A DNA stretch of 64,000 nucleotides from Spiroplasma endosymbiont of Clivina fossor (GCF_964031115.1 NZ_OZ035006.1:1981694-2045693); one strand, 5' to 3'; shown: positions 8,888 through 23,292, counted from the first letter of the stretch. Program-made: numbers and translations. Notes: a model not told the origin generated them from the sequence alone.

Positions 8888-9675
8888 AATTTTGTCGAAA
8901 ACTCTTGATAAAATAAAAAAAATCATCAACTTGATAATTTTAAAAGGCTTTTATGTAAAATTACTATTTTTACTTTAACTTTTTTATACATTAAAATATA
9001 ATACCGCTGTTTGTTGGTTTGGAGTTAAGCCCTTATGTTGGTATTTTCATTTTCAGAGATTTAAATAATTTTGAATATTAGTAAAACTTAAACCATGATA
9101 ATGAATTAAGGCTTCTTTAAGACTAGATTGTAATTTACTGATTTTATTTAGGTTACGATAACTAGCTTCAGGATTAATTGTTGTTTTAGTTACACATAAA
9201 GTAGAATTTGTTTGTTTTGCTACTAAAAAATATAATTTTTGCATATCAGAAGTAATAATTGAATTTTCGTTAATTAATTCTTTGTTCATATTTTCAATAA
9301 CTCATTGTTTTTGTAAACGTTTGGTGTTTGTGGATTTAACATAAATATTGTTATTATTATCAATTGCCATTTGAATACAGCATTTAGTATTAGTTGCGAA
9401 TGGGTCAAGGTGAATTCTTCGTGGATCAGTTTTATATTTGAAATTTCCTTTATGGATTTCTTTAATAAATGTTTCATCGATTTGGATTTTACCAGATAAT
9501 TTTTTAAATTTTAATTGGGTATTTTCTAATTGTTTTGATTTCATTAATTTTTGACGATTATATCAAGCAGTTTTTAATATAGTTTTAATAAAACGAGAAA
9601 TTGTTTTACTAGATTGCCCCAGCAATGAAATTTGAATCAATAAATTTCATTGTTCATAATTTAAATGACTTCAAT
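8888..9675 (-). mobile_element. IS-A copy 1 (IS1595-like), 3' part only
   Basis: Starts with the terminal repeat AATTTTGTCGAAAACTCTTG and carries the C-terminal two thirds of the transposase (8983-9675, minus strand), including KIQIDETF and ITSDMQKLY. It ends exactly at an IS-B insertion (9676). The zinc-ribbon N-terminus is absent. Confidence 0.85.
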
Positions 9676-9811
9676 AGACTTCTTGCAAAATTAATATGAT
9701 AATTATAATTTTTAAATTTAAAATAAATATAAAAGTGTTATTAAAATAATTTTTAGATTATTTTTACAAATATTTTGTCATTAAAACATAATAAAAATTA
9801 TTATTTACAAT

Positions 9812-10717
9812 AGACTTGGTACATAACCTTTAATTTTATCTACTATTTTGATAATATTATTTCCTAGGTGAAGTACAAATGTTAGATAAATACAAAGACG
9901 AAAACGAATTTTATAGTTTAATAGGCATAAAATATAAAACTTTCATGAAAATGGTAGAAATTTTAAAAGAAGGTGAAGCTAAACAAAAACAAATTGGTGG
10001 TAGACCAAATAAATTATCAATAGAGCAAAGATTACTTATGACTTTAGAATACTGAAAAGAATATAGTACATATCGTATTATTGCAAAAAAATATAATATT
10101 AGTCATGTTAGTTGTATTCGTAATATCTTTTGAGTTGAAAATACTCTAATAAAAAATAGTCACTTTCATATACCTGGCAAAAAGATATTATTAGAAAATA
10201 AGGGTACTACTAATAATTTATTAGCAATTGATGCTACAGAAATTCCAATTGAAAGAATTAAAAAAAACTAAAATTATTATTTTCTGGTAAGAAAAGGCAA
10301 CATTCATTAAAATCGCAAATAATTATTGATTTATTTAACAATAAAATTATTTCAGTAGATTTTTGTTATGGCAGTACTCATGATTATAAGTTATTTTTAA
10401 AATCAAATACACTTATAAATCCAAAATTAGAATTAATTGCCGATTCAGGATATCAAGGTTTGCAAAATGTTCATAAAAATACATTATTGCCAATTAAAAA
10501 GAGTAAAAATAATCCTTTAAATCCAGATAAAAAGGAATATAATAGCTTTTTAAGTAAAGTTAGAATTGTCATTGAACATGTTTTTGCTAGATTAAAAAGA
10601 TTTAAAATACTAGTTTATCGTTATCGCAATAAGATTAGAAGATTTGGATTACGATTTAACTTAATTTCAGGAATATATAATTTTGAATTAAGCTAGTTAT
10701 AGTTATGTACCAAGTCT
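9812..10717 (+). mobile_element. IS-C (second IS5-like element), 906 bp
   Basis: Bounded by AGACTTGGTACATAAC and its near-perfect inverse ending CCAAGTCT, with a 3-bp AAT target duplication (9809-9811 and 10718-10720). It inserted into the non-coding end of IS-B copy 1. Confidence 0.9.
9879..10696 (+). CDS. IS5-family transposase of IS-C, two overlapping frames
   Basis: DDE transposase. The first frame (9879-10271, 130 aa) starts MLDKYKDENEFYSLIGIKY, has a helix-turn-helix region and ends just after NLLAIDATEIPIER, which carries the first catalytic Asp. The second frame begins around an eight-A run (10260-10267) and gives KRQHSLKSQIIIDLFNN, ADSGYQGLQ (second Asp) and RIVIEHVFARLKRF (catalytic Glu), ending at 10696. 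A -1 slip on AAAAAAAC would join them into about 270 residues, the usual size for this family. The ribosome site AGGTGA precedes the ATG. Confidence 0.8.
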
Positions 10718-10755
10718 AATAAAAAAAGACTGAAATTTTAAATTATCAAATATAT

Positions 10756-11585
10756 TTAAACTAATAGTTGTAAATTATAAATTGAAGCTATTAAATTAAA
10801 TCTTAAAGCAAATCTTTTTCTACGATTTCGATATTTTTCACTAATAATTTTAAATTTTTTAAGTATAGCAAAAACATTTTCAATAACAATTCTCATTTTT
10901 GAAATTCGCTCATTATTTTGCTTTTCTTCTTTATTTAAAGGGTTTTTCTTTGATTTTTTTTTAGGAATTAAAACATTATGATTAATTTTTTGTATGCCTT
11001 GATAACCTAAATCCACTAAAACAGTTGTTTCTGGTAAAAATTTAATTTTTGAATCTTTTAAAATTTTAAAGTCATGGTTTTTACCATAAGAAAAATCAGA
11101 ACTAATAATTTTTTTACTATCTTTTTCAATTATAACTTGTGTTTTTATTGTGTGTTTTTTCTTTTTTCCTGAGTAGTGCTGTTTTTGTCTTTTTTTGGGC
11201 GTTGGATTTGGCTTTCAGTTACATCAATTATAACAGTCTTATCTTTGAAATAATCTTTTAATAGTGATTTTTGACCAGTAAGTTGTTGAAAATTAGGGTG
11301 TTTTATTAAAGTGTCTTCAATTCATTTGATATTTCTATAACAACTACTTTCACTAATATCATAACTTTTTGCAATATGAAAATAAGTTCTATATTCTCTT
11401 CAATATTCTAAAGTCATTAAAATACGATTTTCTAATGATAATTTATTGGTTCTTCCGCGACGAAATCTCTTTTTTAATTCTTCTATTTTTAAAATTTCTA
11501 GCATTTTATTAAAAGTAGTATGTTTAATACCAGTTAATCTTAAAAAATTTTTATCACTTATTTGATTATTTTTTTTAAATTTCAT
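10756..11585 (-). CDS. IS5-family transposase of IS-B copy 1, two frames
   Basis: First frame from 11585 (MKFKKNNQISDKNFLRLTG) ends soon after the slippery site at about 11188-11194; the second frame ends at 10756 (FNLIASIYNLQLLV) and holds VLVDLGYQG and RIVIENVFAILKKF. The catalytic set is D (VIIDVTES), D (LVDLGYQG) and E (VIENVF). It differs from the other copies in few positions (IPKKKS instead of IPKRKS). IS-C sits outside the coding region, so this copy could still be active. Confidence 0.75.
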
Positions 11586-12338
11586 TTAAATTCCACCTTT
11601 TTATTAAAAACAACAATTCAATTATATTTTAAATTAATTTTGCAAGAAGTCTATTGAAGTCATTTAAATTATGAACAATGAAATTTATTGATTCAAATTT
11701 CATTGCTGGGACAATCTAGTAAAACAATTTCTCGTTTTATTAAAACTACATTAAAAACTGCTTGATATAATCGTCAAAAATTAATGAAATCAAAACAATT
11801 AGAAAATACCCAATTAAAATTTAAAAAATTATCTGGTAAAATCCAAATCGATGAAACATTTATTAAAGAAATCCATAAAGAAAATTTCAAATATAAAACT
11901 GATCCACGAAGAATTCACCTTGACCCATTCGCAACTAATACTAAATGCTGTATTCAAATGGCAATTGATAATAATAACAATATTTATGTTAAATCCACAA
12001 ACACCAAACGTTTACAAAAACAATGAGTTATTGAAAATATGAACAAAGAATTAATTAACGAAAATTCAATTATTACTTCTGATATGCAAAAATTATATTT
12101 TTTAGTAGCAAAACAAACAAATTCTACTTTATGTGTAACTAAAACAACAATTAATCCTGAAGCTAGTTATCGTAACCTAAATAAAATCAGTAAATTACAA
12201 TCTAGTCTTAAAGAAGCCTTAATTCATTATCATGGTTTAAGTTTTACTAATATTCAAAATTATTTAAATCTCTGAAAATGAAAATACCAACATAAGGGTT
12301 TAACTCCAAACCACCAAACAGCGGTATTATATTTTAAT

Positions 12339-13406
12339 AGACTTCTTGCAAAATTAATATGATAATTATAATTTTTAAATTTAAAATAAATATAAAAGTG
12401 TTATTAAAATAATTTTTAGATTATTTTTACAAATATTTTGTCATTAAAACATAATAAAAATTATTATTTACAATAAAAAAAGACTGAAATTTTAAATTAT
12501 CAAATATATTTAAACTAATAGTTGTAAATTATAAATTGAAGCTATTAAATTAAATCTTAAAGCAAATCTTTTTCTACGATTTCGATATTTTTCACTAATA
12601 ATTTTAAATTTTTTAAGTATAGCAAAAACATTTTCAATAACAATTCTCATTTTTGAAATTCGCTCATTATTTTGCTTTTCTTCTTTATTTAAAGGGTTTT
12701 TCTTTGATTTTCTTTTAGGAATTAAAACATTATGATTAATTTTTTGTATGCCTTGATAACCTAAATCCACTAAAACAGTTGTTTCTGGTAAAAATTTAAT
12801 TTTTGAATCTTTTAAAATTTTAAAGTCATGGTTTTTACCATAAGAAAAATCAGAACTAATAATTTTTTTACTATCTTTTTCAATTATAACTTGTGTTTTT
12901 ATTGTGTGTTTTTTCTTTTTTCCTGAGTAGTGCTGTTTTTGTCTTTTTTTGGACGTTGGATTTGGCTTTCAGTTACATCAATTATAACAGTCTTATCTTT
13001 GAAATAATCTTTTAATAGTGATTTTTGACCAGTAAGTTGTTGAAAATTAGGGTGTTTTATTAAAGTGTCTTCAATTCATTTGATATTTCTATAACAACTA
13101 CTTTCACTAATATCATAACTTTTTGCAATATGAAAATAAGTTCTATATTCTCTTCAATATTCTAAAGTCATTAAAATACGATTTTCTAATGATAATTTAT
13201 TGGTTCTTCCGCGACGAAATCTCTTTTTTAATTCTTCTATTTTTAAAATTTCTAGCATTTTATTAAAAGTAGTATGTTTAATACCAGTTAATCTTAAAAA
13301 ATTTTTATCACTTATTTGATTATTTTTTTTAAATTTCATTTAAATTCCACCTTTTTATTAAAAACAACAATTCAATTATATTTTAAATTAATTTTGCAAG
13401 AAGTCT
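12339..13406 (-). mobile_element. IS-B copy 2 (IS5-like), 1068 bp
   Basis: Complete element with inverted ends AGACTTCTTGCAAAATTAAT and target duplication AAT at 12336-12338 and 13407-13409, inserted in the last codons of IS-A copy 2. Confidence 0.92.
12510..13339 (-). CDS. IS5-family transposase of IS-B copy 2, two frames
   Basis: Same two-frame organisation as in the other IS-B copies: MKFKKNNQISDK start at 13339, slippery A7G near 12943-12949, second frame ending FNLIASIYNLQLLV at 12510. All catalytic residues are present. A -1 ribosomal slip would be needed for the fused protein. Confidence 0.75.
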
Positions 13407-13511
13407 AATGTATAAAAAAGTTAAAGTAAAAATAGTAATTTTACATAAAAGCCTTTTAAAATTATCAAGTTGATGATTTTTTTTATTTTATCAAGAGTTT
13501 TCGACAAAATT

Positions 13512-13673
13512 AAAAATTTTTTATTGTGTAAAAATTCAATAATATGATAAAATCATAACGAATAAAAATGACAATAACAAGAAAGGCAAGATTAGTTTAG
13601 TAATTAAATAATATAATTAGCTGATTGTTTTACTTCTTCAAAGCAATACCTAAGAAAACTAAACGCCGCGACC
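13512..13673. repeat. short MITE-like repeat, copy 2, with shared flank
   Basis: 13585-13673 matches the 86-bp repeat at 5436, with CG inserted in the right end (AAACGCCGCGACC). The preceding 70 bases (13515-13584, containing GACAATAACAAGAAAGG) are also shared with the inverted copy at 49016-49170, so the duplicated unit there is about 155 bp. Confidence 0.65.
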
Positions 13674-13718
13674 TTGTGGTGTGGTGTCTTGATTGTATTT
13701 CCTAAATGTCCTTAAAAG

Positions 13719-13727
13719 TGGTATAAT
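13719..13727 (+). promoter_or_regulatory. extended -10 promoter of gyrB
   Basis: TGGTATAAT (13719-13727) is an extended -10 box 63 bases before the gyrB start; no good -35 is visible at 17 bases. An identical extended box precedes the ABC transporter gene at 32110. Confidence 0.5.
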
Positions 13728-13789
13728 TACTTATATTCGGTGTAAATTTATAGTAGTAAAAACATCAATGTGTGATAGGAGAGATTTTA

Positions 13790-15697
<1,908 letters not shown>

Positions 15698-15710
15698 GAA
15701 GGTGAAATAA

Positions 15711-18149
15711 ATGAATTTAGATAAGCAACATAATGTCAAGGATATTGATATTAGTAAAGAAATGCAAGAAAGTTTTTTAGAATATGCAATGTCAGTTATT
15801 GTTTCCCGAGCGATTCCTGATGTTCGTGATGGTTTAAAACCAGTGCATCGCCGAATTTTATATGCTATGTATGATTTAGGAATAACTTATGATAAACCAT
15901 ATAAAAAATCAGCTCGAATTACGGGAGAAATTATTGGGAAATATCACCCGCATGGTGATACTGCTGTGTATTATTCAATGGTCAGAATGGCACAAGAATT
16001 TTCATCACGCTATCCGTTAGTTGATGGTCAAGGAAATTTTGGTTCGATTGATGGCGATAATCCAGCCGCGATGCGTTATACGGAATCACGAATGAGTAAA
16101 TTAGCTAATGAATTAGTAAATGATATGAATAAGGATACAGTAGATTTTGTTGATAATTATGATAGTACCGAACGAGAACCGAAAGTATTACCAGCATCTT
16201 TTCCTAACTTACTAGTTAACGGTTCAAAAGGAATTGCTGTTAGTATTACAACTGATATTCCGCCACATAACTTAAATGAAGTTATTGATGCTTTAATTTA
16301 TGTGTTGGAAAATCCTCAGGTTACCGTTGAACAATTAATTTCGCAAGATATTGTTAAAGGACCAGACTTTCCCACGGGAGCAAGTATTATTGGTAATCAA
16401 AGAATTAGAAAAGCTTATTTAACAGGTCGTGATACGATTACGGTACGGGGAAAAGTAAGTGAAGAAACATTTAAAAATGGTCGTAAAGCTTTAATTATTA
16501 ACGAAATTCCTTATCAATTAAATAAAACTCGCTTAATTGAAAGAATATCGCACTTAGTAAAAAATAAAGAAATTCAAGGTATTTATGCATTACGCGATGA
16601 ATCTAATCACGAAGGGATTAGAGTAGTAATGGAATTAAAAAATGATGTTAGTAGTAAAATTTTATTGAATAAGTTATATAAAATGACACCGTTACAATCA
16701 ACACATTCAATTAATTTAATTGCTTTAAATAATGGTCGCCCCAAACTTATGAATTTACTCCAAATTTTACAAGCATATTTAGAACATCAATTTGTTGTTT
16801 TAGTTCGCAAAACTAAGTTTGAATTACAAAAAAATCAAGAACGGGCTCATATTTGTGAAGGATTAGTTATTGCTTTATCTAATATTGATGCCATTGTTCG
16901 TTTAATTAAAAAAACAAATGTCCCAGCAGAAGCAATTGACAAATTAGTTAGCGAATTTGCGTTAAGTAAAATTCAAGCTCAAGCGATTTTACAAATGCGT
17001 TTGCAAAGATTAACTGGTTTAGAACAAGTTAAATTAGAAGAAGAATTACAAACATTAAATGCTGAGATTGCTCAATGTCAAAAAATTTTACAAGATGTCG
17101 GTGAACAAACAAAAATTATTAGTAAGCAGTTAATAACAATTAAAAATAATTATGGTGATCCGCGAAGAACAATTGTTACTAGTGATGAAGAGGATATTAC
17201 CATTGATAAAATATCGTTAATTAAAAATGAACCGGTAGTTATTATTTTTTCTGAAAATGGTTATATTAAGCGGTTAAATTTAGATGAATATCGTACCCAA
17301 AAACGCGGTGGGACAGGTGTTAATACAATAAATTTAGGTGAAACCGATGATACCAGAATTATTATTATTGCTAATACACACGATGATATTTTGTTTTTTA
17401 GTGATGTCGGTAAAGTATATCGTTTAAAAGCTTATGAAATTAGTAGTTTTTCACGCGTAGCAAGAGGAACGCCAATTATTAATCTAATTAATATTGAACG
17501 AAAAGAAAAAATCAAAACTTTAATTGCCGTAAATTCAGAAAATAGTAAACAGTATTTATTTTTTATTACTAAAAATGGGATTGTGAAACGTACTGCTATT
17601 AGTGAGTTTGATTCAATTCGTAAAACAGGTAAAATTGCAATTGATTTTAAAACTAATGATAGTCTTGTTGAAGTTTTATTAACAACTGGTGATACGAAAA
17701 TTATTATTGCTACTAGCAATGGTAAAGCAATTCATTTTAATGAAAAGGAAATTCGTTTATTACAAAGAAAAGCCACAGGAATTAAAGGAATTATGTTGGA
17801 TAATGATTGCTTTGTTATTGGGGGCTGTACTAGTGCGACGGGAAGTAATATTATTACTATTTCTGAAAATGGCTTAAGTAAAATAACACCTTTGCAGTCA
17901 TTTCGTTTAACAAAAAGAGCTACTAAAGGTGTTAAAGCAATGAAATTAACTCCTAAAACTGGTGATATTGTTATGATTAAAGCTATTAAAGGGAATGAAG
18001 AGATGTTAATTGTTACGAATAACGGTATTGGGATTCGTGTTAATTTGAGTGAAATGAAAATTTCTCAAAGAAATAGTAGTGGTGTTAAACTAATTAAGTT
18101 AAAATCAGAACAAAAGATAAAAACTAGTGCTATTATTTCTGTTAACTAG
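15711..18149 (+). CDS. gyrA: DNA gyrase subunit A
   Basis: Breakage-reunion subunit of gyrase, 812 residues, of normal length. N-terminal catalytic domain has the active-site Tyr123 in [10 protein letters not shown]; the C-terminal half carries the repeated beta-pinwheel blades, with the GyrA box QKRGGTG (about residue 530). The quinolone-determining stretch reads [17 protein letters not shown], with Thr84 and Tyr88 at the positions of E. coli Ser83 and Asp87; a Tyr at the second position is unusual. It follows gyrB closely with GGAAGGTGAAAT as ribosome site and precedes serS by 33 bases. Confidence 0.96.
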   Translation: MNLDKQHNVKDIDISKEMQESFLEYAMSVIVSRAIPDVRDGLKPVHRRILYAMYDLGITYDKPYKKSARITGEIIGKYHPHGDTAVYYSMVRMAQEFSSRYPLVDGQGNFGSIDGDNPAAMRYTESRMSKLANELVNDMNKDTVDFVDNYDSTEREPKVLPASFPNLLVNGSKGIAVSITTDIPPHNLNEVIDALIYVLENPQVTVEQLISQDIVKGPDFPTGASIIGNQRIRKAYLTGRDTITVRGKVSEETFKNGRKALIINEIPYQLNKTRLIERISHLVKNKEIQGIYALRDESNHEGIRVVMELKNDVSSKILLNKLYKMTPLQSTHSINLIALNNGRPKLMNLLQILQAYLEHQFVVLVRKTKFELQKNQERAHICEGLVIALSNIDAIVRLIKKTNVPAEAIDKLVSEFALSKIQAQAILQMRLQRLTGLEQVKLEEELQTLNAEIAQCQKILQDVGEQTKIISKQLITIKNNYGDPRRTIVTSDEEDITIDKISLIKNEPVVIIFSENGYIKRLNLDEYRTQKRGGTGVNTINLGETDDTRIIIIANTHDDILFFSDVGKVYRLKAYEISSFSRVARGTPIINLINIERKEKIKTLIAVNSENSKQYLFFITKNGIVKRTAISEFDSIRKTGKIAIDFKTNDSLVEVLLTTGDTKIIIATSNGKAIHFNEKEIRLLQRKATGIKGIMLDNDCFVIGGCTSATGSNIITISENGLSKITPLQSFRLTKRATKGVKAMKLTPKTGDIVMIKAIKGNEEMLIVTNNGIGIRVNLSEMKISQRNSSGVKLIKLKSEQKIKTSAIISVN

Positions 18150-18182
18150 AATTATTCTTAAAATAAGAAAGGGTTTGCTAAA

Positions 18183-19463
<1,281 letters not shown>

Positions 19464-19465
19464 GG

Positions 19466-19498
19466 AAAAAAGATGTTTCACATGAAACATCTTTTTTT
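19466..19498 (+). terminator. terminator after serS carrying a parS-like 16-mer
   Basis: AAAAAAGATGTTTCA and TGAAACATCTTTTTTT form the hairpin. Its heart, TGTTTCACATGAAACA (19474-19489), differs from the ParB/Spo0J consensus site by one base at the centre (CA for CG). Confidence 0.8.
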
Positions 19499-19619
19499 AG
19501 AATTTTGTTTTATTGATTGGATTTAATTGATAGTTTAGATTAAAGATTTTAAAATTTATTTTTTATGCGGTTTGGGAAATAGCAGTAATATTTTAAAGTG
19601 ATATAAGATGTGTTTAATT

Positions 19620-19667
19620 TTAGATTGTTAATTGTTTCACATGAAACAATTAACAATCTAATTTTTT
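19620..19667. terminator. second hairpin with the same parS-like 16-mer
   Basis: Twenty-base arms (19620-19639 and 19642-19661) are perfectly complementary around a CA loop and are followed by a T-run. The 16-mer TGTTTCACATGAAACA recurs at 19633-19648. Apart from the 16-mer its stem differs from that at 19466, so the shared core is conserved beyond hairpin function. The bases between the hairpins (19499-19619) contain no gene. Confidence 0.7.
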
Positions 19668-19679
19668 AAAATTTATTTT

Positions 19680-20816
19680 AATTTTCTCGAAAACTCTTGA
19701 TATTTATTGAATATACTTAATTTTAGGTATATTTTAATATGATAGAGGTGGATAATAATTATGGAAAAAATAATTCAAGAACTAGTAAATACTTTAACAG
19801 ATGATCAATTTTTAGAATTTTATGAAAAAGTCAAACAACAAGCAGAATTAATAAAAAAACAAAAACGTTTAAATGAAATTGATCAAAAATTTAGATCGCA
19901 AGGTATTAAATGCCCTAAATGTGAATCTTACCATTGCATTAAAAATGGACATAATTCAGAAGGGAAACAAAAATATTTATGTAAAAATTGCCGTGCAAGT
20001 TTTGACGCTTTTCGTAATCATTTTATTTATTGAAGTCATTTAAATTATGAACAATGAAATTTATTGATTCAAATTTCATTGCTGGGGCAATCTAGTAAAA
20101 CAATTTCTCGTTTTATTAAAACTACATTAAAAACTGCTTGATATAATCGTCAAAAATTAATGAAATCAAAACAATTAGAAAATACCCAATTAAAATTTAA
20201 AAAATTATCTGGTAAAATCCAAATCGATGAAACATTTATTAAAGAAATCCATAAAGGAAATTTCAAATATAAAACTGATCCACGAAGAATTCACCTTGAC
20301 CCATTCGCAACTAATACTAAATGCTGTATTCAAATGGCAATTGATAATAATAACAATATTTATGTTAAATCCACAAACACCAAACGTTTACAAAAACAAT
20401 GAGTTATTAAAAATATGAACAAAGAATTAATTAACGAAAATTCAATTATTACTTCTGATATGCAAAAATTATATTTTTTAGTAGCAAAACAAACAAATTC
20501 TACTTTATGTGTAACTAAAACAACAATTAATCCTGAAGCTAGTTATCGTAACTTAAATAAAATCAGTAAATTACAATCTAGTCTTAAAGAAGCCTTAATT
20601 CATTATCATGGTTTAGGTTTTACTAATATTCAAAATTATTTAAATCTCTGAAAATGAAAATACCAACATAAGGGCTTAACTCCAAACCAACAAACAGCGG
20701 TATTATATTTTAATATATAAAAAAGTTAAAGTAAAAATAGTAATTTTACATAAAAGCCTTTTAAAATTATCAAGTTGATGATTTTTTTTATTTTATCAAG
20801 AGTTTTCGACAAAATT
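19680..20816 (+). mobile_element. IS-A copy 3 (IS1595-like), complete, 1137 bp
   Basis: Left end AATTTTCTCGAAAACTCTTG and right end inverse AATTTTGTCGAAAACTCTTG bound an intact transposase gene. It is followed immediately by a truncated second copy. Confidence 0.88.
19761..20720 (+). CDS. IS1595-like transposase (IS-A copy 3), intact, 319 aa
   Basis: Cuts and moves the IS-A element. N-terminal zinc ribbon CPKCESYHC...YLCKNCRASF (residues about 52-84), a helix-turn-helix region with TISRFIKTTLKTAWYNRQ, and a DDE-type core with the first Asp in KIQIDETF, a second acidic motif ITSDMQKLY, and a conserved C-terminus KGLTPNQQTAVLYFN. The zinc ribbon plus DET motif points to the IS1595/ISXO2-like group; IS1-like is the alternative. 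One of two intact copies in the window (other at 58360). The start has GAGGTGG upstream. Confidence 0.85.
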
Positions 20817-21298
20817 AAAAGAATTTTATGAAAAAGTCCAACAACAAGCAGAATTAATAAAAAAACAAAAACGTTTAAATGAAATTGATCAAAAATTTAG
20901 AGCGCAAGGTATTAAATGCCCTAAATGTGAATCTTACCATTGCGTTAAAAATGGACATAATTCAGAAGGAAAACAAAAATATTTATGTAAAAATTGCCGT
21001 GCAAGTTTTGACGCTTTTCGTAATCATTTTATTTATTGAAGTCATTTAAATTATGAACAATGAAATTTATTGATTCAAATTTCATTGCTGGGGCAATCTA
21101 GTAAAACAATTTCTCGTTTTATTAAAACTACATTAAAAACTGCTTGATATAATCGTCAAAAATTAATGAAATCAAAACAATTAGAAAATACCCAATTAAA
21201 ATTTAAAAAATTATCTGGTAAAATCCAAATCGATGAAACATTCATTAAAGAAATCCATAAAGGAAATTTCAAATATAAAACTGATCCACGAAGAATTC

Positions 21299-22625
21299 GG
21301 AACTGTACAATTAACTGTGTCTCTAAGTAATTAACTTAAATTCACTCTGTCCTCAAATTTTATCATTAAATGTGAAATTGCACTACCCCAATTTTGAATT
21401 GGCATCGTTCATTTCTTAACCATATTTTGAAATGCTAAATAAAATATTTTAAAAACTGATGCGTCATTAGGAAAAATCTTTTTATTCTTAATAACTTTTC
21501 TTAGTTGACTATTAACAGATTCAATCGCATTAGTTGTGTAAATAATCCTTCTAAATTCTTGAGGATATTCAAGAAAAATTATTAAATTATTTCAGTTATT
21601 TTTTCATGATTTAGTAATTTGTGGATACTTTTTATTTCATTTTTCTGAAAAATGATCTAAAGCAACTAGCGCTATTTCTTCATTAATTGCTGTATAAATT
21701 GATTTTAAATCATTAGCTACAAGTTTGCGATCCTTTGTAAGGGACAAATTTTAAACTATTACGAATTTGATGAACGATGCATAATTGGTGCTGTGTTTTT
21801 GGGAACACAGCTTCTATTGCATCAGACATTCCAGTTAAATTATCGCTACAAGCAACAAGAATATCTTGTAAGCCACAATTTTTCATTTCCGTAAGATTAT
21901 TAAGTCAAAATTTGGGTCCCTCATTCTCACTAATTCACATTCCTAAAATATCTTTTAAACCATCTAAATTAATTCCTAAGGCAAGATAAACTTCTTTATT
22001 TATTATTCGTTTATCTTGCTTTACTTTAACAACAATACAATCAAAATAAACAATCGGATAAATCTTCTCTAAAGGTTTAGTTTGTCACATTTTAACTTCT
22101 TCAATAACATCATCAGTTATTTGACTAATTAAACTTTCTGAAATTTCTGCTCCGTAATAGAATTCTTGCAATTGTGCTTTGATATCAGAAATTGTCATTC
22201 CTCTTGCATATAAAGAAATTACTTTTTGATCAAAGTTATCAAATCTTCTTTGTCTTTTCGGAATAATTACTGGTTCAAAAGTACTATTTCGATCTCTTGG
22301 TACATCAATTGCGATTGAACCATTTTTAGTAATAATGGTTTTTTGTGTGTTGCCATTTCTTTTATTATGATTCTCATCAGTTTCAAGATAATCTTTAATT
22401 TCCGTATTTAACATTCGTTCAGTTAATTTTTTGGTAAATTCCTGAAAAATAGTATTGCCTTTAAATAAATCTTGTGGATTATCAATATTTTCTAAAAAAT
22501 AATCAACAACTTTATCAATTGCATCAGGTTCTTTTTTTATTTTTTTTTTTTTGTCATTTTCTGTTCTCCTTCGTTTAAGTATAATTTAGAATGAATTATC
22601 GAAACACAGAATTTTGGACAGGACC
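21299..22625 (-). mobile_element. IS-D copy 1 (IS256 family), about 1327 bp
   Basis: Ends are GGAACTGTACAATTAACTG at 21299 and, inverted, GGTCCTGTCCAAAATTCTG ending at 22625. Short repeats AAGAATTC/AAGAATTT flank it and look like a degenerate 8-bp target duplication. Confidence 0.85.
21331..22557 (-). pseudogene. IS256-family transposase, frameshifted (IS-D copy 1)
   Basis: The mutator-type transposase (about 400 aa in the intact copy at 51618) is recognisable throughout: [32 protein letters not shown] (first Asp), CSDNLTGM (second Asp) and [14 protein letters not shown] (Glu). Two defects: 13 A instead of 8 after ATGAC near the start, and one extra base near 21732 in the codons for PYKDRK. 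Either change breaks the frame. Confidence 0.85.
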
Positions 22626-23175
22626 AAGAATTTTTTTCACCTTGACCCATTCGCAACTAATACTAAATGCTGTATTCAAATGGCAATTGATAATAATAAC
22701 AATATTTATGTTAAATTCACAAACACCAAACGTTTACAAAAACAATGAGTTATTGAAAATATGAACAAAGAATTAATTAACGAAAATTCAATTATTACTT
22801 CCGATATGCAAAAATTATATTTTTTAGTAGCAAAACAAACAAATTCTACTTTATGTGTAACTAAAACAACAATTAATTCTGAAGCTAGTTATCGTAACTT
22901 AAATAAAATCAGTAAATTACAATCTAGTCTTAAAGAAGCCTTAATTCATTATCATGGTTTAGGTTTTACTAATATTCAAAATTATTTAAATCTCTGAAAA
23001 TGAAAATACCAACATAAGGGCTTAACTCCAAACCAACAAACAGCGGTATTATATTTTAATGTATAAAAAAGTTAAAGTAAAAATAGTAATTTTACATAAA
23101 AGCCTTTTAAAATTATCAAGTTGATGATTTTTTTTTATTTTATCAAGAGTTTTCGACAAAATTAAAAAAAATTTA

Positions 23176-23205
23176 TTGCTATTTTTCCTAGTTATGTATT
23201 ATAAT
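23176..23205 (+). promoter_or_regulatory. promoter of the SRP RNA
   Basis: TTGCTA (23176-23181) and TATAAT (23200-23205) with 18 bases between; transcription would begin near 23211-23213, at the base of the RNA helix. Confidence 0.65.
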
Positions 23206-23210
23206 TAACA

Positions 23211-23292
23211 TAACCATTACAATAGTAACCTCTGAATCTGATCAGGACGAAAGTAGCAGCCATAAGGAAAAGTGCTATGTGTAGTGGTATTT
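23211..23292 (+). ncRNA. ffs: signal recognition particle RNA (4.5S-like)
   Basis: About 82 nt. The conserved domain IV is plain: ATCAGGACGAAAGTAGCAGC, where the GNAR-type tetraloop and the asymmetric Ffh-binding loop (AGCAGCC) are recognised. Outer strands ACCATTAC (23213-23220) and GTAGTGGT (23281-23288) pair with one G-U, and a T-run from 23290 ends transcription. Lacks the Alu domain of Bacillus, as usual in mollicutes. Position beside tadA and dnaX matches the Bacillus order (tadA, scr, dnaX). Confidence 0.88.

Larger units (their letters stand above)
9676..11652 (-). mobile_element. IS-B copy 1 (IS5-like), interrupted by IS-C
   Basis: The ends AGACTTCTTGCAAAATTAAT and its inverse bound an element of 1068 bp once the 906-bp IS-C and its 3-bp target duplication are subtracted, the same length as the three other copies. 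The flanks are two IS-A fragments facing in opposite directions, both cut at the same point. Confidence 0.9.
11653..13511 (+). mobile_element. IS-A copy 2, 3' part, interrupted by IS-B copy 2
   Basis: Carries the same C-terminal transposase portion as copy 1 but in opposite orientation, beginning at exactly the same residue after IS-B copy 1. Its tail is split at 12339 by IS-B copy 2 with AAT target duplication, and it ends with the terminal repeat CAAGAGTTTTCGACAAAATT at 13511. Confidence 0.85.
20817..23163 (+). mobile_element. IS-A copy 4, 5'-truncated, interrupted by IS-D copy 1
   Basis: Joins directly to the end of copy 3 but lacks the terminal repeat and first 16 or so codons of the transposase (it resumes at EFYEKVQQQAEL). 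IS-D is inserted at 21299-22625, within codons for RRIH; the second half runs 22630-23066 for coding and to 23163 for the end repeat. The transposase is dead. Confidence 0.85.

Noticed and set aside
8888..13511. Composite transposon carrying cargo between IS copies
   Set aside because: Every base between the outer IS-A ends is accounted for by IS-A, IS-B or IS-C; there is no passenger gene.
21777..21989. Plus-strand open frame starting MHNWCCVFG inside IS-D
   Set aside because: It is the antisense of the IS256 transposase and recurs antisense in copy 3 (54487-54699); the sense frame carries the catalytic motifs.
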